Source of the DNA: an uncultured Pseudomonadota bacterium
Lineage (GTDB): Bacteria > Pseudomonadota > Gammaproteobacteria > Methylococcales > Methylomonadaceae
Direction of reading: 5' to 3'
Length of the DNA: 37,476 nt
NCBI GenBank assembly: GCA_903889445.1
Contig: CAISXF010000104.1
Location: 1 to 37,476 of the forward strand
The position numbers were made by a program, and so were the translations under genes. Within the stretch, counting starts at the first letter, position 1. Each line of letters begins with the position of its first letter. This document shows, in pieces, positions 26,619-33,721 of this stretch. Below the pieces are notes generated by a model. It had not been told where the DNA came from. It was given only the letters and a program-made list of their open reading frames with translations, and searched no databases.

Positions 26619-27749
26619 ATGGAATCAAAACTGGTTGCCCAACTTGAAAGCCTAAAAGCACAAGGTTTGTACCGTTCACGCCGAATTATCGACGACAAAA
26701 CGGTTGTTAATTTTTGCAGCAACGATTATTTAGGTTTGGCAAAAAATGAAACCGTCATCGCGGCATTCAAAAAAGCAGCGGATATTGATGGCGTGGGAAG
26801 CGGCTCGGCGCATTTAATTTGCGGACATTCTCACGCGCATCATGCTTTAGAAGAAGAACTCGCCGAATTTACCGGACGTGAACGCGCGTTATTATTTTCA
26901 ACGGGTTACATGGCGAACGTCGGAACCATCAACGCTTTGCTCAAACAGGGCGACAGCGTATTTGAAGACAAATTAAATCATGCGTCATTATTGGACGGCG
27001 GTTTATCGTCGAGCGCACATTTTAAACGTTATCCACACGCGGATTTGAACCAACTCGAAAAATTATTAACGGGTGCAAGCGGACAAAAATTGATTGTTAC
27101 CGATGGCGTTTTCAGCATGGATGGCGACGTAGCACCGTTGCGCGAATTAGCGAAAATCGCCACACAAAAATCGGCGTGGTTAATGATCGATGACGCACAC
27201 GGTTTTGGCGTTTTGGGAAAAACTGGCGGCGGTTTAGTTGAAGAATTAAATTTAACACAAAACGACGTGCCAATTTTAATGGGAACGCTGGGCAAAGCGT
27301 TTGGCACATTTGGCGCGTTTATCGCGGGTTCAGAAACACTAATTGAAACGCTAATCCAATCCGCTCGGACTTACGTTTACACAACCGCTTTGCCGCCTGC
27401 GATTGCTGAAGCCACCCGCGCCAGTCTAAAAATTATCATTCATGAAACATGGCGCAGAGAAAAATTACAATCGTTAATCGCTCAATTCAAAACGGGTGCG
27501 GCGCAACTGAATTTGCCGTTAATGCCGTCCGATTCGCCGATTCAACCACTGTTAATTGGTGATAGTTTTCGCGCCACGAAAATGAGTGAACAACTTTTAA
27601 ACGCTGGTTTTTTGGTGAGTGCAATTCGTCCGCCGACTGTACCGAAAAATAAAGCACGGTTACGGATTACGTTTTCAGCTTTGCACGAATCCGAAGACGT
27701 AGCGCGATTACTGGAAACATTGCACCGATTATACAAATTGGAGAATTGA
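26619..27749 (+). CDS. bioF: 8-amino-7-oxononanoate synthase BioF
   Basis: BioF is a PLP-dependent enzyme that condenses pimeloyl-ACP with alanine to give KAPA, the first committed ring-forming step of biotin synthesis. The 376-aa length fits (384 in E. coli). Visible: NFCSNDYLGLAKNETVI, GSGSAHLICGHSHAHHALE, DGVFSMDGDVAPL, WLMIDDAHGFGVLGKTGGG and MGTLGKAFGTFGAF with the PLP Lys. It begins 12 bases after the transporter stop. BioA, two steps on, is encoded at the other end of the window; bioB, bioC, bioD and bioH are not seen. Confidence 0.95.
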   Translation: MESKLVAQLESLKAQGLYRSRRIIDDKTVVNFCSNDYLGLAKNETVIAAFKKAADIDGVGSGSAHLICGHSHAHHALEEELAEFTGRERALLFSTGYMANVGTINALLKQGDSVFEDKLNHASLLDGGLSSSAHFKRYPHADLNQLEKLLTGASGQKLIVTDGVFSMDGDVAPLRELAKIATQKSAWLMIDDAHGFGVLGKTGGGLVEELNLTQNDVPILMGTLGKAFGTFGAFIAGSETLIETLIQSARTYVYTTALPPAIAEATRASLKIIIHETWRREKLQSLIAQFKTGAAQLNLPLMPSDSPIQPLLIGDSFRATKMSEQLLNAGFLVSAIRPPTVPKNKARLRITFSALHESEDVARLLETLHRLYKLEN

Positions 27750-27752
27750 AAA

Positions 27753-28523
27753 ATGGTCGAATTCACGTTGCCGAAAAATTCTGTGGTTACACCCCCCCCC
27801 CGCCCCCCTTCAAAGGGGGGAGATTTTCAGCGAGTTGAAGTGTATCGTTGGTCGCCAGATTCGGGTGAAAATCCGCACGTTGACACGTTCGATATTCCGC
27901 GCGACGAATGCGGTTCGATGGTTTTAGACGTGTTGCTGAAAATTAAAAATGAGTTGGACGGCTCGTTGACCTTTCGTCGTTCTTGTCGTGAAGGCGTTTG
28001 TGGATCGTGCGCGATGAATGTGAATGGTAAAAATACGCTCGCTTGCACGAAATCGCTGGAAAGTTACGCCGGCGAAACATTACGCATTTATCCATTACCG
28101 CACATGAGCGTGGTGAAAGATTTGGTGGTTGATATGACGCATTTTTACGCGCAATATGCAGCGATTAAACCGTGGCTCGAAAATGAAACAGCACCCGAAC
28201 GTGAACGTTTACAAAGTGAAACACAACGCGCCAAATTAGACGGTTTATATGATTGCGTGATGTGTGGCTGTTGTTCGGCGAGTTGCCCGAGTTATTGGTG
28301 GAACAGCGACCGTTATTTAGGGCCAGCGGTTTTGTTGCAAGCCTATCGTTGGATTGCTGACAGCCGAGATGAAACTTTGGACGAACGTTTAAATGTGCTG
28401 GATGATGCGTTTAAATTGTACCGTTGCCACACAATTATGAATTGCGTCGATACTTGCCCGAAGGATTTAAATCCTGCGAAAGCGATTGCGGACATTAAAC
28501 AATTACTGCTAAAACGCGCGTGA
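27753..28523 (+). CDS. sdhB: Succinate dehydrogenase iron-sulfur subunit SdhB
   Basis: SdhB carries electrons from the flavoprotein to quinone in complex II. Cluster ligands are all present: [2Fe-2S] in CREGVCGSC and the following ACTK; [4Fe-4S] in [12 protein letters not shown]; [3Fe-4S] in [12 protein letters not shown]. The 256-aa length is slightly above E. coli (238). The surplus lies at the N-terminus: after the normal start VEFTLPKNS there is a Pro/Gly insert ([10 protein letters not shown]) encoded by the C/G-run repeat at 27792-27822, before the first strand ([15 protein letters not shown]). ATG follows an AAGGAG-poor but GGAG-containing sequence just after bioF. sdhC, sdhD and sdhA are not upstream, so the complex II genes are split. 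Confidence 0.95.
   Translation: MVEFTLPKNSVVTPPPRPPSKGGDFQRVEVYRWSPDSGENPHVDTFDIPRDECGSMVLDVLLKIKNELDGSLTFRRSCREGVCGSCAMNVNGKNTLACTKSLESYAGETLRIYPLPHMSVVKDLVVDMTHFYAQYAAIKPWLENETAPERERLQSETQRAKLDGLYDCVMCGCCSASCPSYWWNSDRYLGPAVLLQAYRWIADSRDETLDERLNVLDDAFKLYRCHTIMNCVDTCPKDLNPAKAIADIKQLLLKRA
27792..27822 (+). repeat. C/G-run palindromic repeat unit inserted in frame in sdhB
   Basis: A run of eleven C, one G and six C leads into the core CCCCCTTCAAAGGGGG, ending GGGGGGAG. This is the same unit as in rapA but as a single copy without the AAAGCACA ends. It is translated as [10 protein letters not shown] near the SdhB N-terminus, a flexible region. The core is read in a different codon frame from either copy in rapA. 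Confidence 0.8.
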
Positions 28524-28702
28524 AAACAGCGCAAATTTATTGGCAATGCCGACGTGGTAGTTTGGAATTAGATTTACTGCTGAAAAATTATTTAGAAGGC
28601 GATTATTTGCACCAAACGAAACAAAAACGTGAGCAATTCGCCCAGCTTTTAAAACTTGAAGATGATGATTTATTACCCGCGTTACTGGCTTTTTTAACTT
28701 AA
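28520..28702 (+). CDS. sdhE: Succinate dehydrogenase assembly factor SdhE (short form)
   Basis: SdhE (YgfY) helps attach FAD covalently to the SdhA flavoprotein. The 60-aa protein keeps [14 protein letters not shown] with the conserved RGxxE motif, then [20 protein letters not shown] and [17 protein letters not shown], matching the family core. It is shorter than E. coli SdhE (88 aa), lacking the C-terminal extension. The start is GTG, overlapping the sdhB stop by 4 nt (GTGA), so it is translationally coupled to sdhB, which supports the assignment. Confidence 0.88.
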   Translation: MKTAQIYWQCRRGSLELDLLLKNYLEGDYLHQTKQKREQFAQLLKLEDDDLLPALLAFLT

Positions 28703-28719
28703 CCAAAGAAGGTTTTACC

Positions 28720-29229
28720 ATGAAAAAAATACTTTTAGCTTTAGCATTAACGACTTTATTTGCTGCGCCAACATTCGCAGAACCGCAAAATTTAAAAGAA
28801 AACGAAGTTGAACAAATCGTGATTAAAATTCACAACGAAGCGACTCACGGTGGTTATGAATTGTTGTCGGTGGGCGATTTGAAACAAATGCTCGAAGGCA
28901 AAGAAAGTTTCGTACTTATCGACGCGCATCCACAAGCTCAATTCAACGAAGCCTCTGTTGCTGGCGCAAACAATTTTGAATTTCAAGGGAAATTCACCCA
29001 CAAATGGAGCGAGGATGCGTTAGGTGGAGCGCAAGACGTTTACAAATCTCTTCTAGGTCATGATTTAAACAAAAAAATTGTGGTGTATTGTGGCGGCAAT
29101 CAATGTGGTCGTTCAAATACCGCTGCCATGTGGACAAAAGAGTTGGGTTATCACCACGTTTACCGCGTCACGAGTGGCATTAAAGGCTGGCAAGATGCGG
29201 GTTTCCCAGTGGAATCTGCGAAAAAATAA
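28720..29229 (+). CDS. Periplasmic rhodanese-domain protein
   Basis: The 169-aa protein has a clear signal peptide (MKKILLALALTTLFAAPTFA, cleaved about there), then a single rhodanese domain: DLKQMLEGKESFVLIDAHPQ, the active-site loop VVYCGGNQCGRSNTAAMW with a candidate catalytic Cys, and YRVTSGIKGWQDAGFPVE. Rhodaneses move sulfane sulfur; the physiological donor and acceptor are unknown. GAAGG lies before the ATG. It follows sdhE by 17 bases but is probably not part of complex II function. The second Cys in the loop could allow disulfide formation. Confidence 0.88.
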   Translation: MKKILLALALTTLFAAPTFAEPQNLKENEVEQIVIKIHNEATHGGYELLSVGDLKQMLEGKESFVLIDAHPQAQFNEASVAGANNFEFQGKFTHKWSEDALGGAQDVYKSLLGHDLNKKIVVYCGGNQCGRSNTAAMWTKELGYHHVYRVTSGIKGWQDAGFPVESAKK

Positions 29230-29235
29230 CACCAC

Positions 29236-29264
29236 GTCGTTCCCATACATTGTGTGGGAACGAC
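29236..29264. repeat. Palindromic hairpin element after the rhodanese gene
   Basis: A 13-bp stem (one G-T wobble) with arms GTCGTTCCCATAC and GTGTGGGAACGAC and a 3-base loop lies between the rhodanese stop and the antitoxin start. It has no T-run, so it is not a standard terminator. It resembles short dispersed repeats built on a GTTCCCA...TGGGAAC palindrome found in many bacterial genomes (from memory, not searched). Confidence 0.65.
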
Positions 29265-29287
29265 TCAGCAAACTCGGAGAAAATCCT

Positions 29288-29515
29288 ATGCAACCCATTG
29301 AATTCCAAGCCACCGCCTTTCAACACACGATTAAAATTCCAGATTACGTTCCAGATGGAATTTCTTTTCGTGTGTTGCTACTTGTTGAAGATAATTTAGC
29401 GAACGTGCCGAACGCTGAAACTATCAAAGCAATGGAAGATGTCAACAATGGCAATGTTCAGCGTTATGATTCGTTGGAAACAATGTGGGCGGATTTGGAT
29501 AGTGAAGATGCGTGA
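29288..29515 (+). CDS. Putative type II antitoxin upstream of a YafQ-like toxin
   Basis: The 75-aa protein has a beta-rich N-terminus (MQPIEFQATAFQHTIKIPDY) and a C-terminal tail (ETIKAMEDVNNGNVQRYDS...) with the acidic end WADLDSEDA that is typical of RelB-like antitoxins. ATG 29288 is preceded by GGAGA; a longer frame upstream runs through the rhodanese gene and is not credible. Its stop overlaps the toxin start by 8 nt, the usual antitoxin-toxin coupling. The neutralised partner appears to be broken, so the antitoxin may be a remnant or may act alone as a regulator. Confidence 0.75.
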   Translation: MQPIEFQATAFQHTIKIPDYVPDGISFRVLLLVEDNLANVPNAETIKAMEDVNNGNVQRYDSLETMWADLDSEDA

Positions 29516-29780
29516 AGTCGTTTTAACGTCGTCTTTCAAACAAGATTACAAGCGATTAAAACGGTCTTCTGGTCAGCACGAGATGTTGCAGTTACAGGCG
29601 ATTACAACGCAATTGGCGAATGACGAAATTTTGCCTGAAAAACACCGTGATCACGCACTGGCTGGCAATTGGAATAATCACCGAGAATGTCACATAAAAC
29701 CCGATTGATTGCTTATTTACCAACTAAATAACGTTGAACTTATTTTAGTTCGTACGGGTTCACACAGCGATTTGTTTTAA
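29508..29780 (+). pseudogene. YafQ/RelE-like mRNA interferase toxin with in-frame stop
   Basis: Reading from ATG 29508, the frame gives MREVVLTSSFKQDYKRLKR ... LAGNWNNHRECHIKPD, then TGA at 29706-29708, then continues in the same frame without interruption as LLIYQLNNVELILVRTGSH and SDLF to a TAA at 29778. The 90-codon whole matches YafQ-family length and motifs: GxWxxxRECHIxPDW before and LLIYxL and RTGSHSDLF after. The stop replaces the expected Trp that follows HIKPD; TGG to TGA is one base. In E. coli YafQ that Trp and the later His lie in the active site. As it stands a 66-aa product lacking the C-terminal catalytic part would result. TGA is used as a normal stop elsewhere in the window, so recoding is unlikely. 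Confidence 0.85.
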
Positions 29781-29813
29781 GCATTCAAAATTTATCATCA
29801 ATCAAAAAATAAT

Positions 29814-30902
29814 ATGACAAAAACAGACATCGAAAACCATTTAAAAACCTTCATCGATCCGCATTACGGCGTGGATTTAATCACCGCGAAAGCCATTAAA
29901 ACCATTGAAATCGACGGCTCAAATGTGCGCGTTGAGGTGGAATTAGGTTATGCCGCGCAAAGTTATTTAGAAACATTAAAAGCCGATCTCACCGACCTTT
30001 TAAAATCGTTCCCAGAAATTGGTGAAATTAGCGTGAATGCGCGGGTGAAAATTGCCTCACACGCGGTTCAGCAAACGTTAAAACCCTTGCCGAACGTGAA
30101 AAACATTATCGCGGTCGCATCGGGAAAAGGCGGCGTGGGAAAATCTACTACGGCGGTGAATTTAGCGTTGGCGTTGGCAGCAGAAGGCGCGAATGTCGGG
30201 ATTTTAGATGCCGATATTTATGGCCCTAGCATTCCGATGATGTTGGGATTATCGGGCGCACCCGAAAGCCGCGACAACAAAACTATGCAACCAAAAACCG
30301 CGTTTGGCGTACAAACGATGTCGATTGGTTATCTCGTGGCGGAAGATCAAGCCATGATTTGGCGCGGGCCAATGGTGACAAGTGCTTTGCAACAATTGCT
30401 AAAAGAAACGTGTTGGGAAGCCGTCGATTATTTGATTATCGATTTACCGCCTGGAACGGGCGATATTCAATTGACGCTCGCGCAAAATGTTCCCGTCAGT
30501 GGCGCGATTATTGTCACGACACCTCAAGATATTGCCTTGCTCGACGCGCAACGTGGTTTGAGTATGTTTGAAAAAGTGAATGTGCCGGTTTTGGGTTTGG
30601 TCGAAAATATGAGCGTGCATATTTGCAGTAATTGCGGGCATGAAGAAGCGATTTTCGGCACCGGCGGTGGTGTAGCGATGGCGGAAATTAACAAAATTGA
30701 ATGTTTAGGTGCGTTGCCGCTCGATATTCAAATTCGTTTGCAAGCGGATGTTGGCGCACCGATTGTGATTTCTCAACCCGAAAGTCGTGCAGCAGAAATT
30801 TACCGTGAAATCGCCCGTAAAATGGCGGCAAAATTAGCGTTAAAACCCAAAGACTTCAGCAGCAAATTTCCCAATATCGTGGTGCAGAATTCCGCTGCGT
30901 AA
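29814..30902 (+). CDS. apbC: Iron-sulfur cluster carrier ATPase ApbC/Mrp
   Basis: This 362-aa protein loads [4Fe-4S] clusters onto target proteins. It has an N-terminal MIP18-like domain (about 1-85: VDLITAKAIKTIEIDG ... GEISVNARVKI) and a P-loop ATPase domain with SGKGGVGKSTTAVNLALAL (deviant Walker A), DADIYGPSIPMMLGL and YLIIDLPPGTGDIQLTLAQ. The cluster-holding CxxC is present in HICSNCGHEEAIFG. I see no clear ribosome-binding site before ATG 29814. It is not operonic with its neighbours in any obvious way. Confidence 0.94.
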   Translation: MTKTDIENHLKTFIDPHYGVDLITAKAIKTIEIDGSNVRVEVELGYAAQSYLETLKADLTDLLKSFPEIGEISVNARVKIASHAVQQTLKPLPNVKNIIAVASGKGGVGKSTTAVNLALALAAEGANVGILDADIYGPSIPMMLGLSGAPESRDNKTMQPKTAFGVQTMSIGYLVAEDQAMIWRGPMVTSALQQLLKETCWEAVDYLIIDLPPGTGDIQLTLAQNVPVSGAIIVTTPQDIALLDAQRGLSMFEKVNVPVLGLVENMSVHICSNCGHEEAIFGTGGGVAMAEINKIECLGALPLDIQIRLQADVGAPIVISQPESRAAEIYREIARKMAAKLALKPKDFSSKFPNIVVQNSAA

Positions 30903-30966
30903 TGTCAGTAATAATTTATGCGATAATGCGCCATTCTTAACGTTTACCCAAATTCAGGAAAAATAA

Positions 30967-31875
30967 ATGTGGTTTAAAAATTTGAGCGTATTTCGCTTAA
31001 CTGAAACGTTCCCGCTCGATGCTGAAGCGTTATCTGAAAAACTTGAAACACAAGCGTTTCATCCTTGCACCAGTCAACAAACATTTAGTTTTGGCTGGAC
31101 GGCTCCACTCGGCAAAGGCGCAGAACAATTGGTGCATAGTTCAAACGGCTTTTTGATGATTTGTGCGAAAAAAGAAGAACGTGTGTTGCCCAGTTCCGTC
31201 GTCAACGAAATGCTGCAAGAGAAAATCGACGAACTTCAAGAAAAAGACGACCGCAAACTGTCCAAAAAAGAAAAAACCGAACTCAAAGACAATTTGATTT
31301 TTGAATTATTGCCCCGCGCGTTCACCTTTTCGCACAACACGTTTGCGTATATCGACACCAAAAATGGTTTCGTGGTGGTTGATACCGCTTCGACGAAAAA
31401 AGCCGAAGATTTATTGAGTGCGTTGCGTAAAACATTGGGTGGATTGGCGGCGATTCCACTGAATACGGTTGATAAACCCGTTTTGACGATGACGGAATGG
31501 TTGTTGAATCAAAATCCGCCGTCTGAAATCACGATTGAAGATGAATGTGAATTGCGTGCGCCTGAAGAAGATGGTGGGATTATTCGTTGCAAACGTCACG
31601 ATTTAGCCGCGCCAGAAATCAAAAATCATTTGGATATTGGCAAACAAGTCATCAAATTAGCGTTGACGTGGGAAGAGCGTTTGTCGTTTGTGTTAGATGA
31701 AAATTTAGGTGTGAAACGGTTGAAGTTTTTGGATTTGATTCAAGAACAAGTCGGCGAATCGGAGGCAGCAACATTTGAAGAAAAATTCGACATCGATTTT
31801 TCAATTATGACCGCCGAATTAGCAAAATTTTTACCCAGTTTGTTGGCAATTTTTGGCGGCGAAAACCGCGCTTAA
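30967..31875 (+). CDS. rdgC: Recombination-associated protein RdgC
   Basis: RdgC is a ring-shaped, sequence-nonspecific DNA-binding protein that limits RecA activity at recombination and replication forks. The 302-aa length matches (303 in E. coli). Family features are MWFKNLSVFRLTETF, a segment like CTSQQTFSFGWTAPLG, FLMICAKKEERVLPSSVVNE, KELLPRAFTFSHNTFAYID-type strand, DLIQEQVGESEAATFEEKFD and the end FLPSLLAIFGGE. A CAGGA sequence precedes the ATG. RdgC is mainly confined to beta- and gammaproteobacteria and supports the taxonomic placement. Confidence 0.94.
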   Translation: MWFKNLSVFRLTETFPLDAEALSEKLETQAFHPCTSQQTFSFGWTAPLGKGAEQLVHSSNGFLMICAKKEERVLPSSVVNEMLQEKIDELQEKDDRKLSKKEKTELKDNLIFELLPRAFTFSHNTFAYIDTKNGFVVVDTASTKKAEDLLSALRKTLGGLAAIPLNTVDKPVLTMTEWLLNQNPPSEITIEDECELRAPEEDGGIIRCKRHDLAAPEIKNHLDIGKQVIKLALTWEERLSFVLDENLGVKRLKFLDLIQEQVGESEAATFEEKFDIDFSIMTAELAKFLPSLLAIFGGENRA

Positions 31876-31878
31876 TTC

Positions 31879-31968
31879 ACACAATTTGATTGTGTAGGGG
31901 TTCACTGCGTGAACCCGTTATTTCTACTACTTTTCGTAATTGGCGGGTTCACGCAGTGAACCCCTACA
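31879..31968. repeat. Long inverted repeat with self-palindromic arms between rdgC and ilvE
   Basis: Two perfectly complementary 25-bp arms at 31893-31917 and 31944-31968 flank a 26-base AT-rich loop. Each arm contains the complete palindrome GGGTTCAC-TGC-GTGAACCC, so each can also fold on its own. A second small hairpin, ACACAAT-TTG-ATTGTGT (31879-31895), abuts the left arm. There is no T-run next to the stem. It looks like a miniature inverted-repeat or REP-like element, not a terminator. Confidence 0.85.
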
Positions 31969-32000
31969 AATTTAAATTTTTATTTTCGGAGACTTGAAAC

Positions 32001-32921
32001 ATGACTATGGATGACCGCGACGGTTTTATTTGGATGGATGGAAACTGGGTGGATTGGCGCGACGCGAAAGTTCACGTTTTAACCCACACGCTGCATTATG
32101 GATTGGGCGTTTTTGAAGGCGTTCGCGCTTATCACGCAGAAAAAGGCACGGCGATTTTTCGTCTGCAAGAACACACGGACAGATTATTTCGTTCGGCGCA
32201 CATCATGAATATGAAATTACCGCACTCGAAAGAAGAATTAAACCAAGTTCAAATCGATGCCATCAGAAAAAACACGTTAGACACGGCGTATATTCGCGTG
32301 ATGAGCTTTTTGGGTTCGGAAGGAATGGGTTTGCGTGCGGATAATTTGAAAGTTCACACAATGGTTGCAGCGTGGTCGTGGGGTGCGTATTTAGGCGCGG
32401 ACGCAATTGAAAAAGGCATTCGCATTCGCACATCGTCTTACACCCGAAACCACCACAACAGCACATTCTGCAAAGCGAAAGCCAACGGCAATTACATCAA
32501 TTCAATTTTGGCATTACAAGAAGCGCAAGCCAACGGTTATGACGAAGCGTTGATGCTAGATCATCAAGGTTTTGCCGCAGAAGGTAGCGCGGAAAATTTA
32601 TTCATTATTCGTAATGGAAAAATTTACACACCTGAAACCACGTCAGCGTTAGAAGGCATTACACGCGATTCAGTCATGACCATTGCACGAGATTTAGGTT
32701 ATGAAGTGATTGAAAAACGCATTACGCGCGACGAAATTTATGTGGCGGATGAAGCGTTTTTCACCGGTTCAGCGGCAGAAGTGACACCAATTCGTGAATT
32801 GGATAATCGTCAAATTGGTAGCGGTAGTCGCGGTGTGATTACGGAAAAATTGCAAACCGCCTATTTCGATGCCGTTCACGGGCGCGGCGACAAATATGCA
32901 GATTGGTTGACCTACGTTTAA
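32001..32921 (+). CDS. ilvE: Branched-chain-amino-acid aminotransferase IlvE
   Basis: This class IV PLP aminotransferase carries out the last step of valine, leucine and isoleucine synthesis. The 306-aa length matches (309 in E. coli). Motifs: HTLHYGLGVFEGVRAYH, FRLQEHTDRLFRSAHIM, CKAKANGNYINSILA with the PLP Lys region, EALMLDHQGFAAEGSAENLF, and GSAAEVTPIRELDNR. The GGAGA before ATG 32001 supports the start. It stands between two palindromic repeat elements, the second beginning right after its stop. No other branched-chain biosynthesis genes are in view. Confidence 0.96.
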   Translation: MTMDDRDGFIWMDGNWVDWRDAKVHVLTHTLHYGLGVFEGVRAYHAEKGTAIFRLQEHTDRLFRSAHIMNMKLPHSKEELNQVQIDAIRKNTLDTAYIRVMSFLGSEGMGLRADNLKVHTMVAAWSWGAYLGADAIEKGIRIRTSSYTRNHHNSTFCKAKANGNYINSILALQEAQANGYDEALMLDHQGFAAEGSAENLFIIRNGKIYTPETTSALEGITRDSVMTIARDLGYEVIEKRITRDEIYVADEAFFTGSAAEVTPIRELDNRQIGSGSRGVITEKLQTAYFDAVHGRGDKYADWLTYV

Positions 32922-32924
32922 ATC

Positions 32925-32983
32925 GGTACAAACCCTGGTTTGTACTCCGTATTTTTTGATTGGAGTGCAGACCTTGGTCTGCA
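32925..32983. repeat. Paired palindromic repeats between ilvE and the rhomboid gene
   Basis: Two related palindromes in inverted orientation flank a T-rich spacer. The first is GTACAAACC-CT-GGTTTGTAC (32926-32945); the second is TGCAGACC-TT-GGTCTGCA (32966-32983). Both carry an ACTCC/GGAGT end facing the spacer. They are diverged copies of one unit with compensatory changes that keep both palindromes perfect. The second hairpin ends about 6 bases before the AGAGAG ribosome-binding site of the next gene and could affect its translation. Confidence 0.82.
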
Positions 32984-33000
32984 TTTAAGAGAGAAAATCC

Positions 33001-33708
33001 ATGATTCCCATTCGAGATACCGCGTCCTGCCACCATCGTCCGATTATGACATGGATAATTATCGCGCTTTGCACCATTATTTTTGTCGTGATGCAATGGG
33101 TGTTGCCCGACAATATCAGTTATCAGGCAATCAATCAGTTCGGCATGATGGCAATTCGCTATTCCAATCCACAATGGGCGCATGATTTTGGCTTGCAGCC
33201 AGATTACGGTTTTTCGTTTATCAGCAATTTGTTTTTTCACGCCGATTGGACGCATTTATTAGCGAATATGTGGTTTTTGTGGATTTTTGGCGATAACGTC
33301 GAAGACCGAATGGGACGCTGGCGATTTTTACTTTTTTATCTTTGGTGTGGCGCGTTGGCGACCTTTTTACAATGGTATTTTGATCCGTCTTTGACGATTC
33401 CAGTGATTGGCGCATCGGGTGCAATTGCTGGCGTGTTGGCGGCGTATTTCTTTTTGTATCCACTCGAGCGCGTCATTGTTTGGATTCCCTTTATTTTCCC
33501 CATTCTTTTGCCCATTCCCGCGATTGCCTTTTTAGGTGTGTGGGTGATGTTGCAATTGCACAACGCCACGGAAGCCATATTTTTCACAGGTGTGGCAGCA
33601 AATGTCGCGTGGTGGGCGCATTTAGGCGGATTCATCGCAGGTTGTTTAAGTTATCGCTGGTTTTTGAATTCAACATCCACTGACGACGACACCAATTCTT
33701 TACATTGA
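33001..33708 (+). CDS. Rhomboid family intramembrane serine protease
   Basis: The 235-aa membrane protein begins with a short cytoplasmic part and then about six membrane segments. The loop after the second holds HADWTHLLANMWFLWIFGDN, usual for rhomboids, followed by EDRMGRWRFLLFYLWCGA. The catalytic Ser lies in GASGAIAGVLAAYF (GxSG), and the catalytic His in WWAHLGGFIAGCL. Rhomboids cut single-pass membrane proteins within the bilayer; the substrate is unknown. AGAGAG lies 8 bases before the ATG, and the palindromic repeat lies just upstream of that. Confidence 0.9.
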   Translation: MIPIRDTASCHHRPIMTWIIIALCTIIFVVMQWVLPDNISYQAINQFGMMAIRYSNPQWAHDFGLQPDYGFSFISNLFFHADWTHLLANMWFLWIFGDNVEDRMGRWRFLLFYLWCGALATFLQWYFDPSLTIPVIGASGAIAGVLAAYFFLYPLERVIVWIPFIFPILLPIPAIAFLGVWVMLQLHNATEAIFFTGVAANVAWWAHLGGFIAGCLSYRWFLNSTSTDDDTNSLH

Positions 33709-33721
33709 GATTTTTTAAAAC

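Noticed and set aside
29706-29708. TGA in the toxin as recoded Trp or selenocysteine
   Set aside because: ribH, ybeY-region genes and others end normally at TGA, and I found no selenocysteine insertion hairpin; a nonsense mutation is simpler.
31879-31968. rdgC terminator
   Set aside because: The inverted repeat has no adjacent T-run and its self-palindromic arms fit a dispersed element better, although it might still block transcription.
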